DNA of 64,000 nt from Sphingobium sp. D43FB. Its GTDB lineage: Bacteria > Pseudomonadota > Alphaproteobacteria > Sphingomonadales > Sphingomonadaceae. Positions 19,093 to 28,962 of the stretch are shown piece by piece. The notes under the pieces were generated by a model. It searched no databases and was not told the DNA's origin. It saw nothing but the letters and a program-made list of their open reading frames with translations. The translations under genes were made by a program, and so were the position numbers. The stretch is from the NCBI RefSeq assembly GCF_002312805.1, contig NZ_NMUA01000001.1:310001-374000 (forward strand), read 5' to 3'. The stretch's first letter is position 1; every line of letters starts with the position of its first letter.

Positions 19093-20816
19093 GCCGCTTT
19101 TCCTCTGGTCAGTTTTTGCAGCACGGCATCGCGCGGACCATCCGCCACGATTCGGCCCTTGTCGAGCACGACGATCCGGTCGACCAGTGCCAGCAGCGAG
19201 GTGCGATGGGTGATCAGCATCAGCGTGCGCCCCTGCACTTCGGGATGCAGGCGGGTGATGAGTTCCGCTTCGGTCTGCGCGTCCATCGAACTGCTGGGTT
19301 CGTCGAAGATCAGGATTTGCGGGCGCCCCGCCAGCGCGCGGGCGATCGCGATCGACTGGCGCTGGCCACCCGACAGCCCATCGCCCCGATCGGTCAGGCG
19401 CAGGTCATAGCCGTTGGTAATCGGCCCCATGAAACGATGCGTGCCGCTGATCTCCGTCGCGCGGATCATCTCGTCCTGATCCACGACGGCGCGGTCCAGG
19501 CAGATATTCTGGCGCACCGTTCCGGCGATCAGCACATTATCCTGCATCCCCGCGCCGATCAGGCGGCGCAATTCGATAGGGTCATATTGGCGCACGTCGA
19601 TGCCATCGATCATGACGACGCCATCTTCGGGTTCGTAGAGGCCAAGGACCAGCCGGGCGAGCGTGGACTTGCCGGACCCGACCCGCCCCAGAAAACCAAC
19701 CCGTTCGCCCGGCGCGATCGTCAGATTGACCTGCTCCAGCGCCTTTTCGGGCGAACCGGGATAGCGGAAGCCGACATTGCGCAATTCTATCTGCCCGCGC
19801 AGCACGCCGGGGTGCAGCGCATCGCCCTGCGGCCCTTCGCTCGGCGCATCCATCAGCGCGTTGATCTGCCGATAGGCGACGCGCGTCGCGGACAGGCGCG
19901 ACAGCAGCGTCGCGATCTGCGCCAGCGGCGCAAGCGCACGGCCACACAGGATGGAGCAGGCGAGCAGCGCCCCGGTCGTAATCTCGTTACTGCGCAGCAG
20001 GGCGACGCCGACGATGATGATGCCGCAATAGGCAATGGTCGATGCGCTGTTGGCGACCGTCATCGGGATGGAGGAGATCAGCCGCTGGCCAAGCGAGCTT
20101 TCCGAATGGCTGATCAGTGCCTTGCGCCAGCGCCCGCTCAGCATCGGTCCGGCCCCGATCGCCTTGACCGTTTCCAGGCTGCCGATGGTTTCGACCAGCA
20201 CCGATTGCTTGAGCAGGCCATCGCCCAGGCTGCGCGACGACATGCGGTCGAGCGCGGGGGTGGTGACGATGCCCGACAGGATGACGAGCGGGATCATCGC
20301 CAGCGGCAGCACCACCAGCACACCGCCCAGCATGGCGATCACCGCGAGGGTGACGAAGATGAAGGGCACATCGATCAGCGCGGTCAGCGTCACCGAGGCG
20401 AAGAAGTCGCGCAACGTCTCCAGTTCGCGCATCAGCCCGGTGAGCGCGCCGGTCGATCCCCGCCGATGGTCGAGCCGCAGCGCAAGCAGCTTGGCGAACA
20501 GCGTTTCGCCGACATCATGGTCGATATTGGCGCCGGCGACATCGACGAAATAGACGCGCAGCAAGCGCAGTACGAAGTCGAAGATGATGACGAAGACCAG
20601 GCCGATGCTCAGCCCCACCAGCGAGGCGGCACCATCATTCGGGACGATCCGGTCATAGACGGTCATGGTAAAGAGCGCCGACACGAGCGCGAAGATGTTG
20701 ATCAGCGCAGCAGCGACCGCGACCTTCATATAGATGCCGCGATTGCGCATCATCGGTTCGATCAGCCAGGGGGCGAAGCGGCGCTTGCCGGTGGCGAGCA
20801 GAGGCTCTTCATTCAT
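19089..20816 (-). CDS. type I secretion ABC exporter (permease-ATPase fusion)
   Basis: A 575-residue inner-membrane exporter. The N-terminal six-helix ABC membrane domain begins at once, without a C39 peptidase or C39-like domain. The ATPase domain has an intact Walker A (GRVGSGKST, about residue 380), signature LSGGQRQ (about 480), Walker B ILIFDEP (about 500) and the H-loop His in LMLITHRTS. The real start is ATG 20816 (MNEEPLL), overlapping the TolC stop by 4 bases. The open frame extends 94 codons further upstream but only as a shadow of the TolC gene. It forms a tight operon with TolC upstream and HlyD downstream, and energises export of RTX substrates. Confidence 0.94.
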   Translation of the reverse strand: MNEEPLLATGKRRFAPWLIEPMMRNRGIYMKVAVAAALINIFALVSALFTMTVYDRIVPNDGAASLVGLSIGLVFVIIFDFVLRLLRVYFVDVAGANIDHDVGETLFAKLLALRLDHRRGSTGALTGLMRELETLRDFFASVTLTALIDVPFIFVTLAVIAMLGGVLVVLPLAMIPLVILSGIVTTPALDRMSSRSLGDGLLKQSVLVETIGSLETVKAIGAGPMLSGRWRKALISHSESSLGQRLISSIPMTVANSASTIAYCGIIIVGVALLRSNEITTGALLACSILCGRALAPLAQIATLLSRLSATRVAYRQINALMDAPSEGPQGDALHPGVLRGQIELRNVGFRYPGSPEKALEQVNLTIAPGERVGFLGRVGSGKSTLARLVLGLYEPEDGVVMIDGIDVRQYDPIELRRLIGAGMQDNVLIAGTVRQNICLDRAVVDQDEMIRATEISGTHRFMGPITNGYDLRLTDRGDGLSGGQRQSIAIARALAGRPQILIFDEPSSSMDAQTEAELITRLHPEVQGRTLMLITHRTSLLALVDRIVVLDKGRIVADGPRDAVLQKLTRGKAA

Positions 20817-22210
20817 GGTCTGGCGGCCCCGTCGGAGGAAACGACCGCGATCGACAGTTCGTCCAGCAACTGGCCCGCTCTGGCCAGCAGGACGAAGCGC
20901 GACAGGTCGCGCTCCGCCAATGTCTGCACATAGGTCGCGATGGATGCGAAATAATTGTCTTCGGACGTGATGACATCGAACAAGGTGCCGCCCGACGATG
21001 CGAAGCGTGCGGCATAGACGTCGCGGCTGTCGCGGCTGGCGAGGTAGGTCGCCTGCGCCGCCGTCAGTTGCGCGTCGAGCCCGCGCATGTCCCCCCACGC
21101 CATCTCCGCGTCGCGCAGCGCCTCGCGCCGGACCCGCGCGGTATAGGCGTCGGCGGCATCGGCACGGGCGGTCGCCTGATCGGCCTTCGCATTGATCCCC
21201 GCGCCAAGCTGGGCACGAATAATGAGGCGGCCGCGAATGTCATAGTCGCCGGGATTTTCGAACACGCCATAGCGGCCCGCATCCACCCCGGCGGCAATCG
21301 TCGGCAGGCGGTCGGATCGCACGGCCCGCGCATCCTGCCGCGCGGCGCGCGCTTCGGCCTCGGCCTTCAGCACGGTCGGCGACCGCAGGATCAGCGTTTC
21401 GAGCGATTCGCGCGTGCCGACGTCCATGGGCGGCACGGGCGCGCGCATCAGGTCAGCGGGGGCGTCATGCCCGGCCAGCGCGCGATATTGCGCTTCGGCA
21501 CTGGCCCGGTCACGCTGATACATGGCGAGCCGGGTCTGGACCGAGGCGATCGAACTGTCGATGCGGGGCAGGTCGCCGCGCGCGGAGAAGCCCTGCTCGA
21601 TGCGGCGCTCGACCGCGGCCCGCAGGCGCATTTGCCGCACGCCATAATCGATCGCGGCCCGCTCCATCAGCCGCTGCGCCAGGATGGAATACCAGGCGGT
21701 CACGGTGCGCAACGCGACATCGGTGCCATAGCCCATGATGCCGGACCGCGCCGCTTCGACCCGCGCATTGCCCGCATTGATACGGCTCGACGCTGCGCCG
21801 AAATCGAGGAGCCTTTGCCGCAGCGAAGCCGTGGCGTCGGTACGCCCTTCGGGGCGGGATCGTTCGACGATATTGCCGGGATCATTGGAGAAATTGCGCG
21901 CGAACGAGCGATGCGCGTCGACGCTGAGGTCGAGCGTCGGGAAGATGGCCGAACGCGCCTGCACCCGCGCCGCCTGCGCCTCGCGCTCGCCCGCGCGGGC
22001 TTCGTCCATCAGCGCATTGGTCTGGACCGCCGATTCGATTTCCGCGCGAAACTGGCCCGGCGGCCCGACACGATCGACCAGGTCGATCAACGGATCGGCC
22101 TGCACCGGATTGCTGAAAGGCGTGGGATTGGGCGGGAGGATGAGACTGTCCTGCGCCCATGCGGCGGACGAACAGCCGCAGCAAGCCAACAACGCCATGC
22201 GCGTCATCAT
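20813..22210 (-). CDS. TolC-family outer membrane factor of the RTX secretion system
   Basis: Outer-membrane channel of the type I system. From ATG 22210 it has about 465 residues, with a signal peptide (MTRMALLACCGCSSAAWAQ). The body shows the duplicated helical pattern of outer membrane efflux proteins, with long Ala/Arg/Glu-rich helices and segments such as ARSAIFPTLDLSVDA and the second-repeat RSDRLPTIAAGVDAGRYG. An open frame extends to 22279, but that leader would precede the signal peptide. It is the first gene of the TolC-ABC-HlyD operon, and its stop overlaps the next start. Confidence 0.9.
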   Translation of the reverse strand: MMTRMALLACCGCSSAAWAQDSLILPPNPTPFSNPVQADPLIDLVDRVGPPGQFRAEIESAVQTNALMDEARAGEREAQAARVQARSAIFPTLDLSVDAHRSFARNFSNDPGNIVERSRPEGRTDATASLRQRLLDFGAASSRINAGNARVEAARSGIMGYGTDVALRTVTAWYSILAQRLMERAAIDYGVRQMRLRAAVERRIEQGFSARGDLPRIDSSIASVQTRLAMYQRDRASAEAQYRALAGHDAPADLMRAPVPPMDVGTRESLETLILRSPTVLKAEAEARAARQDARAVRSDRLPTIAAGVDAGRYGVFENPGDYDIRGRLIIRAQLGAGINAKADQATARADAADAYTARVRREALRDAEMAWGDMRGLDAQLTAAQATYLASRDSRDVYAARFASSGGTLFDVITSEDNYFASIATYVQTLAERDLSRFVLLARAGQLLDELSIAVVSSDGAARP

Positions 22211-22401
22211 GCCCCTATGCCACCGACCAAACAGGTTGGACCGCCCCCCAGGCAGCCTAGCGATCGACAAAAACCCCACCCCAAAATCACATAATGGTTA
22301 TCCCAACATGAGCTTTGCGACCCCAGTTAAGACCATGTTCGGGTGTAGTGCGACGCTATATGCCTGATGTGACGATTCCGCGCAACTTGGATCGCCAGCG
22401 A

Positions 22402-22428
22402 GAATAGCCGGTAATTATGCGGCTATTC
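22402..22428 (-). terminator. hairpin downstream of alaS
   Basis: GAATAGCC-N11-GGCTATTC inverted repeat just beyond the alaS stop and upstream of the TolC gene on the same strand. It has no T-run, so it may be a weak terminator or a 3' stabiliser. The rest of 22211-22440 is non-coding leader for the secretion operon, with no other clear signal. Confidence 0.4.
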
Positions 22429-22440
22429 AGGGGCTATTCG

Positions 22441-25095
22441 TCAGGCGGCCACCTTCTCCAGCGCCACCTTGACCGCCTCCAGCGCGGCCTGCGCCTTGTC
22501 GCCATCGGGACCACCACCCTGCGCCATGTCGGGACGCCCGCCGCCGCCCTTGCCGCCCAGCGCCTCCACGCCGATACGGACGAGATCGACGGCGCTCAGC
22601 GTGCCGGTCAGGTCGTCGGTGACGCCCACGGCGATGGTCGCGCGACCGTCGACCACGGCAAGGATGGCGGACACGCCGCTACCCAGGGTCTTCTTGTTGC
22701 CATCAACGATGCCGCGCAATTCCTTGGGATCAAGGCCGTCGATAACTTGGCCAAGGAAGCTGACAGCGCCCACCTTTTCGGGACCGGCGGCCTGCGCCGC
22801 CCCGCCGCCGCCCAGCGCCAGTGCCTTCTTGGCTTCGGCGAGTTCGCGTTCCAGACGGCGGCTTTGTTCGACCAGCGCGGCGATGCGCGCGGGCACATCT
22901 TCGGGCGTCGTCTTGAGCGCGGCAGCGGACTGGCGCAATTTGTCGTCGCGGTCGGCCAGCCACAGGCGCGCGGCCTCGCCGGTCAGCGCTTCGATCCGGC
23001 GGACGCCGCTCGACACGGCGCTTTCCGACACGATCTTGAACAAAGCGATGTCGCCGGTCGCGCGGACATGGGTGCCGCCGCACAGTTCGACCGAATATTG
23101 GGCGTCATCGCCGCGTCCCATGGAAAGGACGCGAACCTCGTCGCCATATTTCTCGCCGAACAGCGCCATCGCGCCCGCGCCGATCGCATCGTCGGGGGTC
23201 ATCAACCGGGTGGTGACTTCCTCATTATGGCGGATCTGCGCGTTCACGTCCGCCTCGACCTGCGCGATCTGCGCGTGGGTCAGCGATTCGGGATGCGAGA
23301 AGTCGAAGCGCAGCCGGTCGGGCGCGACCAGGCTGCCCTTTTGCGTGACATGGCCGCCCAAGCGATGGCGCAGCGCGGCATGGAGCAGGTGGGTGGCGCT
23401 ATGGTTGGCGCGCACGCGGTCGCGATGATCCACATCGACCGTCAGTTGCGCAGTGTCGCCGACCTTGACGCTACCCGCCTCGATCGTCGCACGGTGCGCG
23501 TGGAGGCGGCCGAGCGGCTTGGCGGTATCCTCGACGCTGGCGATCAGGCCGCCCTGCGTGCTGATACGGCCGGTATCGCCCATCTGCCCGCCGCTTTCGC
23601 CATAGAAGGGCGTCTGGTTGGTGAGGATGATGACGCTGTCGCCAACGTTTGCGCTGTCGACCCGCGCGCCGTCACGGACCAGCGCCAGCACTTCGCCTTC
23701 GCCCACGGTCGAGGCATAGCCGATAAATTCGGTGCTGCCGGTGGTTTCGGCAATGTCGAACCAGACATCGTCGGACGCCTTTTCGCCCGATCCCTTCCAG
23801 GCGGCGCGCGCAGCGGCCTTCTGTTCGGCCATCGCGCTGTCGAAACCGGCGCGATCGACGCCCAGCCCACGCGAACGCAGCGCATCTTCGGTCATGTCAT
23901 AGGGGAAGCCGAACGTGTCGTAGAGCTTGAACGCGGTTTCGCCGGGCAGCGTGCCGCCCTCGGCCAGATCGACCGTCGCTTCGTCGAGCAGGCGCAGGCC
24001 GTTTTCGAGCGTCTTGCGGAAGCGGGTTTCCTCGCGCAGCAAGGTTTCCTCGATCAGCGGCTGAGCGCGCACCAGTTCGGGGTAAGCCGCGCCCATTTCG
24101 GACACGAGGCTGCCGACCAGGCGATACATCAGCGGGTCTTTTGCGCCAATGATATGCGCGTGGCGCATGGCGCGGCGCATGATCCGGCGCAGCACATAGC
24201 CGCGCCCTTCATTGGCGGGCAGCACGCCATCAGCGATCAGGAAGCTGGTCGAGCGCAGATGATCGGCGATGACGCGGTGGCTGGCCTGATGATCACCGTC
24301 GGTCGCGGTGCGGGTGATCGCGCCCGACGCTTCGATCAGCGCCTTGAACGTGTCGATGTCATAATTATTATGCACGCCCTGCATGACGGCGGCGATGCGT
24401 TCCAGACCCATGCCGGTGTCGATCGAGGGCTTGGGCAGTTCGCTGACGATCTCATTGGCTTCCTGCTCATATTGCATGAAGACCAGGTTCCAGATCTCGA
24501 CGAAACGGTCGCCATCCTCTTCGGGCGAGCCGGGAGGGCCACCCCAGATATGGTCGCCATGGTCGTAGAAGATTTCCGAACAGGGACCGCAGGGGCCGCT
24601 GTCGCCCATTGCCCAGAAATTATCCTTGGTCGGGATGCGGATGATGCGGTGATCGGGCAGGCCCGCAATCTTCTTCCACAGGGCAAACGCCTCATCATCG
24701 GTATGATAGACGGTGACGGTCAGCTTATCGGCAGGCAGCCCCCATTCCTTGGTCAGCAAAGTCCAGGCATGGGTGATCGCCTGTTCCTTGAAATAATCGC
24801 CGAAGCTGAAATTGCCCAGCATTTCAAAGAAGGTGTGATGGCGCGCGGTATAGCCGACATTGTCGAGGTCATTATGCTTGCCGCCCGCGCGGACCGACTT
24901 CTGGCTCGACGTCGCGGTCTTGTAGGGGCGCGTCTCAAGCCCGGTGAAGACATTCTTGAACGGCACCATGCCCGCATTGACGAACATCAAGGTGGGATCG
25001 TTGTGCGGCACCAGCGGCGCGGACGGGACGATGGTGTGGCCGTTGGCCCCGAAATAGTCGAGGAAAGAGCGGCGAATGTCGTTGGTCGAGGTCAT
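22441..25095 (-). CDS. alaS: alanyl-tRNA synthetase
   Basis: Charges tRNA-Ala and edits mischarged serine/glycine. The 884 residues cover the class II catalytic domain ([51 protein letters not shown]) and the tRNA-recognition helices. The editing domain has zinc ligands HSATHLLH and [12 protein letters not shown], and the C-terminal DHHA1 domain ([26 protein letters not shown]) completes it. The start [11 protein letters not shown] is standard. It stands alone; the secretion operon follows after 230 bases. Confidence 0.97.
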   Translation of the reverse strand: MTSTNDIRRSFLDYFGANGHTIVPSAPLVPHNDPTLMFVNAGMVPFKNVFTGLETRPYKTATSSQKSVRAGGKHNDLDNVGYTARHHTFFEMLGNFSFGDYFKEQAITHAWTLLTKEWGLPADKLTVTVYHTDDEAFALWKKIAGLPDHRIIRIPTKDNFWAMGDSGPCGPCSEIFYDHGDHIWGGPPGSPEEDGDRFVEIWNLVFMQYEQEANEIVSELPKPSIDTGMGLERIAAVMQGVHNNYDIDTFKALIEASGAITRTATDGDHQASHRVIADHLRSTSFLIADGVLPANEGRGYVLRRIMRRAMRHAHIIGAKDPLMYRLVGSLVSEMGAAYPELVRAQPLIEETLLREETRFRKTLENGLRLLDEATVDLAEGGTLPGETAFKLYDTFGFPYDMTEDALRSRGLGVDRAGFDSAMAEQKAAARAAWKGSGEKASDDVWFDIAETTGSTEFIGYASTVGEGEVLALVRDGARVDSANVGDSVIILTNQTPFYGESGGQMGDTGRISTQGGLIASVEDTAKPLGRLHAHRATIEAGSVKVGDTAQLTVDVDHRDRVRANHSATHLLHAALRHRLGGHVTQKGSLVAPDRLRFDFSHPESLTHAQIAQVEADVNAQIRHNEEVTTRLMTPDDAIGAGAMALFGEKYGDEVRVLSMGRGDDAQYSVELCGGTHVRATGDIALFKIVSESAVSSGVRRIEALTGEAARLWLADRDDKLRQSAAALKTTPEDVPARIAALVEQSRRLERELAEAKKALALGGGGAAQAAGPEKVGAVSFLGQVIDGLDPKELRGIVDGNKKTLGSGVSAILAVVDGRATIAVGVTDDLTGTLSAVDLVRIGVEALGGKGGGGRPDMAQGGGPDGDKAQAALEAVKVALEKVAA

Positions 25096-25244
25096 GGAGG
25101 CGATTTAGGGGGAAGCGGCCCGTCGCACAAGCGGGGCTTTTCATGGCATGGTGAACATCCTGTCATCGGGTACACCAATCTCGATCGCTGGTATCGAGCC
25201 CCTGGAGTTCCTAGTTGAATGCGGAACAGACAGGAGTTTAAAAT

Positions 25245-26309
25245 ATGCACGATACAGCTTTGGTGGTTGGAGCGAGCGGCATCGTCGGTAGTGCGACGGC
25301 AGCTTTGCTCGTCAAGGAAGGCTGGACCGTCAAGGGTCTGGCGCGACGTCCCACCCAGCAGCCTGGCGTCGAGCCGGTTATTGCAGACCTTCAGGATGCG
25401 GAGGCGACCGCGGCCGCCCTTGCTGGCATCAATCCCTCAGCGGTGTTCATTACCACCTGGCTACGTCAGGAGAGCGAAGCGGAGAATATCCGCGTCAATG
25501 GCGCGATGGTCCGCAATCTGCTGAACGGTCTGCGCGAGACGTCTACGCCCGCGCGCCATGTCGCTTTGGTCACCGGCCTCAAACATTATCTTGGGCCGTT
25601 CGAGGCCTATGGCAAGGGCGCGCTGCCGCAGACGCCGTTTCGCGAGGAACAGGGCCGGCTCGACGTCGAGAATTTCTATTATGCGCAGGAGGATGAGGTG
25701 TTTGCCGCTGCCGCCCGCGATGGTTTTAGTTGGAGCGTGCATCGGCCCCATACGGTCATCGGCAAGGCGGTCGGCAATGCGATGAATATGGGCACGACGC
25801 GGGCGGTCTATGCGACGCTCTGCCGCGAGACGGGGCGGCCGTTCCGCTTTCCGGGCTCCGCTGCCCAGTGGGACGGCCTGACGGACATGACGGATGCGGG
25901 CATGTTGGCGCAGCATTTGCTGTGGGCTACCGAAACGCCCGCCGCTGCCAATCAGGCGTTCAATATCGTCAATGGCGACGTGTTTCGCTGGAGCTGGATG
26001 TGGGGCCGTATTGCTGACTGGTTCGGGCTAGACCCCGCGCCGTTCGACGGCAGCGTCCAGCCGCTGGAACAGCAGATGGCCCAGGATGCGCCCGTGTGGC
26101 GCGCCATTGCCGAGCGCGAGGGGTTGGTGGAGCCGGATCTCGATCGGCTGGCCTCGCCCTGGCACACCGACGCCGATCTTGGCCGACCGATCGAAGTCGT
26201 TACCGACATGTCCAAGAGCCGTCGCATGGGATTTACAGCCTATCAGCCGTCCGACGACGCCTTTGTCGCTTTGTTCGAGCGGCTACGTGCGGATCGGCTG
26301 ATCCCCTGA
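25245..26309 (+). CDS. PRISE-type short-chain reductase (progesterone 5beta-reductase/iridoid synthase-like)
   Basis: A 354-residue NADPH-dependent enone reductase of the atypical SDR group known from plant progesterone 5beta-reductases. Visible are the cofactor loop VVGASGIVGSATAALL (residues 7-22), LARRP after beta-2, and FITTWLRQ. The family-specific pair is VTGLKHYLGPFEAYG with the catalytic Lys (K113) and ENFYYAQEDEVF with the catalytic Tyr (145/146). WSVHRPHTVIG follows. These motifs separate it from ordinary epimerases. The ATG at 25245 directly precedes the beta-1 strand. The natural substrate is unknown; family members reduce activated C=C bonds of enones. It is monocistronic and convergent with rsgA. 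Confidence 0.88.
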   Translation: MHDTALVVGASGIVGSATAALLVKEGWTVKGLARRPTQQPGVEPVIADLQDAEATAAALAGINPSAVFITTWLRQESEAENIRVNGAMVRNLLNGLRETSTPARHVALVTGLKHYLGPFEAYGKGALPQTPFREEQGRLDVENFYYAQEDEVFAAAARDGFSWSVHRPHTVIGKAVGNAMNMGTTRAVYATLCRETGRPFRFPGSAAQWDGLTDMTDAGMLAQHLLWATETPAAANQAFNIVNGDVFRWSWMWGRIADWFGLDPAPFDGSVQPLEQQMAQDAPVWRAIAEREGLVEPDLDRLASPWHTDADLGRPIEVVTDMSKSRRMGFTAYQPSDDAFVALFERLRADRLIP

Positions 26310-26334
26310 GGAAGCGGCGGCATGTCGGCGAACG

Positions 26335-27399
26335 CTATTTGCGTTTGCCGGCAGCCGTACCGGCGATGCGGTCGAGCGCGCGGCGTTCGGCGGGGTCGGC
26401 ACTGTTATAGGCTTCTTCCGCCACCAGTTTGCGCCAGCGATCGAGGCGGGCGGCGGTGATCCTGCCATCGGCGATGGCGGCCCGGACCGCACAATTCGGC
26501 TCGGTCTGGTGCGCGCAATTGTTGAAACGGCAATCCTGCGCTGCGGTAACGATGTCATCGAAGACATCGGCCAGGCCCGATGCCGCCTGCGTCAGCTGCA
26601 ATTCCCGCATGCCGGGCGTGTCGAGCAGCCAGCCGCCCTGGTCCAGCCGATGCATTTCCCGCACGGTCGTCGTATGCCGCCCCGTATCGTCGGCTTGTCG
26701 GATCGCTTGGGTAGCGATGCTGTCGGAGCCTCTGAGCGTGTTGACGAGCGTCGATTTGCCGACGCCCGAAGAGCCGAGCAGAGCCACCGTCTGCCCCCTG
26801 CCGCACCAGGCGGCCAGCCGTGCGACGCTGGCGCGGTCGCGCGCATCGACGGATTCGACCACCAACCCCGGCTGTAGATCACGCGCGGCCGCCATGAACA
26901 TATCCAACTCGTCCGTCAGGTCCGTCTTGGTCAGGACGACGATCGGCTCGACGCCGACCTCGCGCGCCAGGATCAGATAACGTTCGAGCCGGGGCACGCT
27001 GAAATCCTGATTGCAGGATGCGACGATGAAGAGTGTATCGACATTGGCGGCGATCAACTGAGTCTTTTGATCCGGTCCCGGCGCGCGCCGTTTGAACAGA
27101 TTTTCGCGGTCGAGAATGCGTCTTATCTGGCCCGTCTCCTGCTCGACCAGCAACCAATCCCCGACGGTGGGATGATCCTCCGCGGCGGCGGTTTCCACAT
27201 TGACGGGGGCGACATGATCGATGGCCCCCGCCCCCGCGACCACGGTTTTGCCGCGATGGACGGCCATCACGCGAACCGGCTGGCAGTCCGCATCGTCATC
27301 GTCTGCAATCTGCGCCGCGAAGAACGGCCGCCAGCCGAGGTCGTTCAGAATGTCGTCCACGATTGCCCTATGTCCATCTGGTTGCGACTGTCTCAGCAT
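26335..27399 (-). CDS. rsgA: ribosome small-subunit-dependent GTPase A
   Basis: Late 30S ribosome-assembly GTPase with the circularly permuted G-domain order: an OB-fold N-terminus, then G4 (LTKTDL), G1 P-loop GSSGVGKSTLVN and G3 DTPGMREL. A C-terminal zinc finger follows (C-x4-C-x-H-x5-C pattern in CRFNNCAHQTEPNCAV). ATG 27399 (MLRQSQPDGH) is used, giving 354 residues. The frame stays open to 27480, but that leader lacks family similarity, and a GTG near 27360 is another possible start. It lies 136 bases downstream of the RND efflux operon on the same strand. Confidence 0.93.
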   Translation of the reverse strand: MLRQSQPDGHRAIVDDILNDLGWRPFFAAQIADDDDADCQPVRVMAVHRGKTVVAGAGAIDHVAPVNVETAAAEDHPTVGDWLLVEQETGQIRRILDRENLFKRRAPGPDQKTQLIAANVDTLFIVASCNQDFSVPRLERYLILAREVGVEPIVVLTKTDLTDELDMFMAAARDLQPGLVVESVDARDRASVARLAAWCGRGQTVALLGSSGVGKSTLVNTLRGSDSIATQAIRQADDTGRHTTTVREMHRLDQGGWLLDTPGMRELQLTQAASGLADVFDDIVTAAQDCRFNNCAHQTEPNCAVRAAIADGRITAARLDRWRKLVAEEAYNSADPAERRALDRIAGTAAGKRK

Positions 27400-27535
27400 T
27401 CCGCCCGAACAGGGACGTCGATGCCGATCGGGCCTGGCTTCATGCTTTCTGTTAGCCCCGATAGGCCGGCTTGAGAACAAGCGATTGGGTGACGAAGGTC
27501 GAAACGACCCGATGTTGCAACCCTTCCGCGTCGCG

Positions 27536-28951
27536 CTAACCCGCCATGGGCGATTGCCACCCCCCGCCCAAGGCGCGGAAGAGATCGACCTGGGCGAAGG
27601 CTACCGCGCGATCGGCCGAGGCGAGGTCCGCTTCAGCCGCTGCGAGCGTGCGTTGGGCGTCGAGGACGGTCAGGAAATCGATCTGCCCTTCCCGCTGGCG
27701 GGCGAGGCTGATGCGGGCGGCGCGATCGGCGGCGTTGCGCGCGGCCTGCAACGTGTCGCGGCGTTCCATCGCATGGGCATAGATGGACAGCGCGGTTTCG
27801 GTCTCCTCCAGCGCGCGCAATACCGTGCCATCGAAGGTCGCCAGCGTCGCCGCGCTGTCGGCACGCGCCGCGCCGATGCGGGCGCGGATCGCTTCCTGAT
27901 TGGGGAAGGCCCAGTTGATGAGCGGCCCCAGCACCCAGCGGAGCGGACCGCCGCCCAATATGTCGCCGCCGCCGATCGCGGTCGTGCCGATCGCGCCGCC
28001 CAGCGAAATGCGCGGATAAAGGTCCGCCGTCGCCACCCCGATCCGCGCCGTATCGGCAGCGAGGCGACGTTCGGCGGCGCGGACATCGGGCCGCCGGGCC
28101 AGCAGTGCGCGACCGTCGCCCACCGGGATAGGCTGAGCCAGGGTCGGCGTGGTGACGCTGGCGCGGATATCGGCGGGGAAGTCTTGCGGCGTCCGCCCGG
28201 TCAGCGTCGCGAGTCGGAACAGGGCGGCATCCCGGTCAGCGGCAAGGCTTGGCACCAGCGCCTTTTGCTGGTCGCGCAAGGCTGTCACGCGGATCACGTC
28301 GAGCCGATCCGATCGGCCCGCGTCGAAGCGCGCGCCAGTGATGCGGATCGAGCGATCGAGCAGGTCGACCGTGCGCTGCGCCACGGCCAGCCGCTCGGCC
28401 GAAGATGTGGCGTCGACATAGGCGCGCACCGTATCGGCGACGACCGCCACGCGGACGGCATCGGTATCCGCCTCGGCCGCGCCGAGATCGCCGCGCGCCG
28501 CCTCGATGGAGCGCTTCACCCGGCCGAACAGATCGACTTCATAGCCGACGCTGAACCCCGCATCGACGGTGCGATTCTCCCGGTCGAGGCCGGGGAAGCT
28601 CTGCGCCGCTGCCGTGCGGCCATAGGTCACGGTGCCATCCAGGCCGGTCGAGGGCAGCCGATCCGATCGGGCGCCGCGCAGGGTGGAGCGTGCCCGCTCC
28701 AGCCGCGCCACCGCGACGCGGATGTCGATATTGGCGCGCAGTGCATCGCCCACCAGCCGGTCGAGTAGCGGGTCTTCATAGAGCCGCCACCAATCGCCCT
28801 GCGCCTCCGCCGTGCTGACGGCGGGGGTTGCCGTGCCGATGAAGGGCGCGGCGGCGGTGGGGGGCGTGACCGGCGGCCGATAGTAGGGGCCAGCGGCGCA
28901 GGCGGTGAGGGCAGTAGCTGCCAACAGGGCAGCGAACAGGGATTTGGTCAT
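27536..28951 (-). CDS. RND efflux outer membrane lipoprotein, NodT/OprM family
   Basis: Outer-membrane channel of a tripartite multidrug pump. Its 471 residues have a lipoprotein signal ending in LTACAAG (lipobox LTAC) and the usual GPYYRPPVTPP proline stretch after it. Two repeated outer-membrane-efflux domains follow, with long helices and segments such as DWWRLYEDPLLDRLVGDALRANIDIRVAVARLERAR and LLARRPDVRAAERRLAADTARIGVATADLYPRISL, characteristic of OprM/TtgC. It starts 12 bases after the RND permease, so it is the last gene of the operon. Confidence 0.94.
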   Translation of the reverse strand: MTKSLFAALLAATALTACAAGPYYRPPVTPPTAAAPFIGTATPAVSTAEAQGDWWRLYEDPLLDRLVGDALRANIDIRVAVARLERARSTLRGARSDRLPSTGLDGTVTYGRTAAAQSFPGLDRENRTVDAGFSVGYEVDLFGRVKRSIEAARGDLGAAEADTDAVRVAVVADTVRAYVDATSSAERLAVAQRTVDLLDRSIRITGARFDAGRSDRLDVIRVTALRDQQKALVPSLAADRDAALFRLATLTGRTPQDFPADIRASVTTPTLAQPIPVGDGRALLARRPDVRAAERRLAADTARIGVATADLYPRISLGGAIGTTAIGGGDILGGGPLRWVLGPLINWAFPNQEAIRARIGAARADSAATLATFDGTVLRALEETETALSIYAHAMERRDTLQAARNAADRAARISLARQREGQIDFLTVLDAQRTLAAAEADLASADRAVAFAQVDLFRALGGGWQSPMAG

Positions 28952-28962
28952 GGCGTGGGTTC

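Noticed and set aside
19116-20933. 605-residue open frame antisense to the type I ABC exporter gene
   Set aside because: The opposite strand carries intact Walker motifs and overlapping operon starts; this frame is Gln/His/Arg-rich noise.
20813-21098. Longer N-terminus for the type I ABC exporter (open frame to 21098)
   Set aside because: The extra 94 codons lie wholly inside the TolC gene and read as an Arg-rich shadow; ATG 20816 gives a coupled start.
22417-25218. 933-residue open frame antisense to alaS
   Set aside because: Shadow of a highly conserved gene in GC-rich DNA; the translation is His/Arg/Asp-rich with no family motifs.
26326-26350. Inverted repeat CGGCGAACGC-TATTT-GCGTTTGCCG at the rsgA end as a terminator
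   Set aside because: Imperfect stem overlapping the rsgA stop, with no T-run on either strand.
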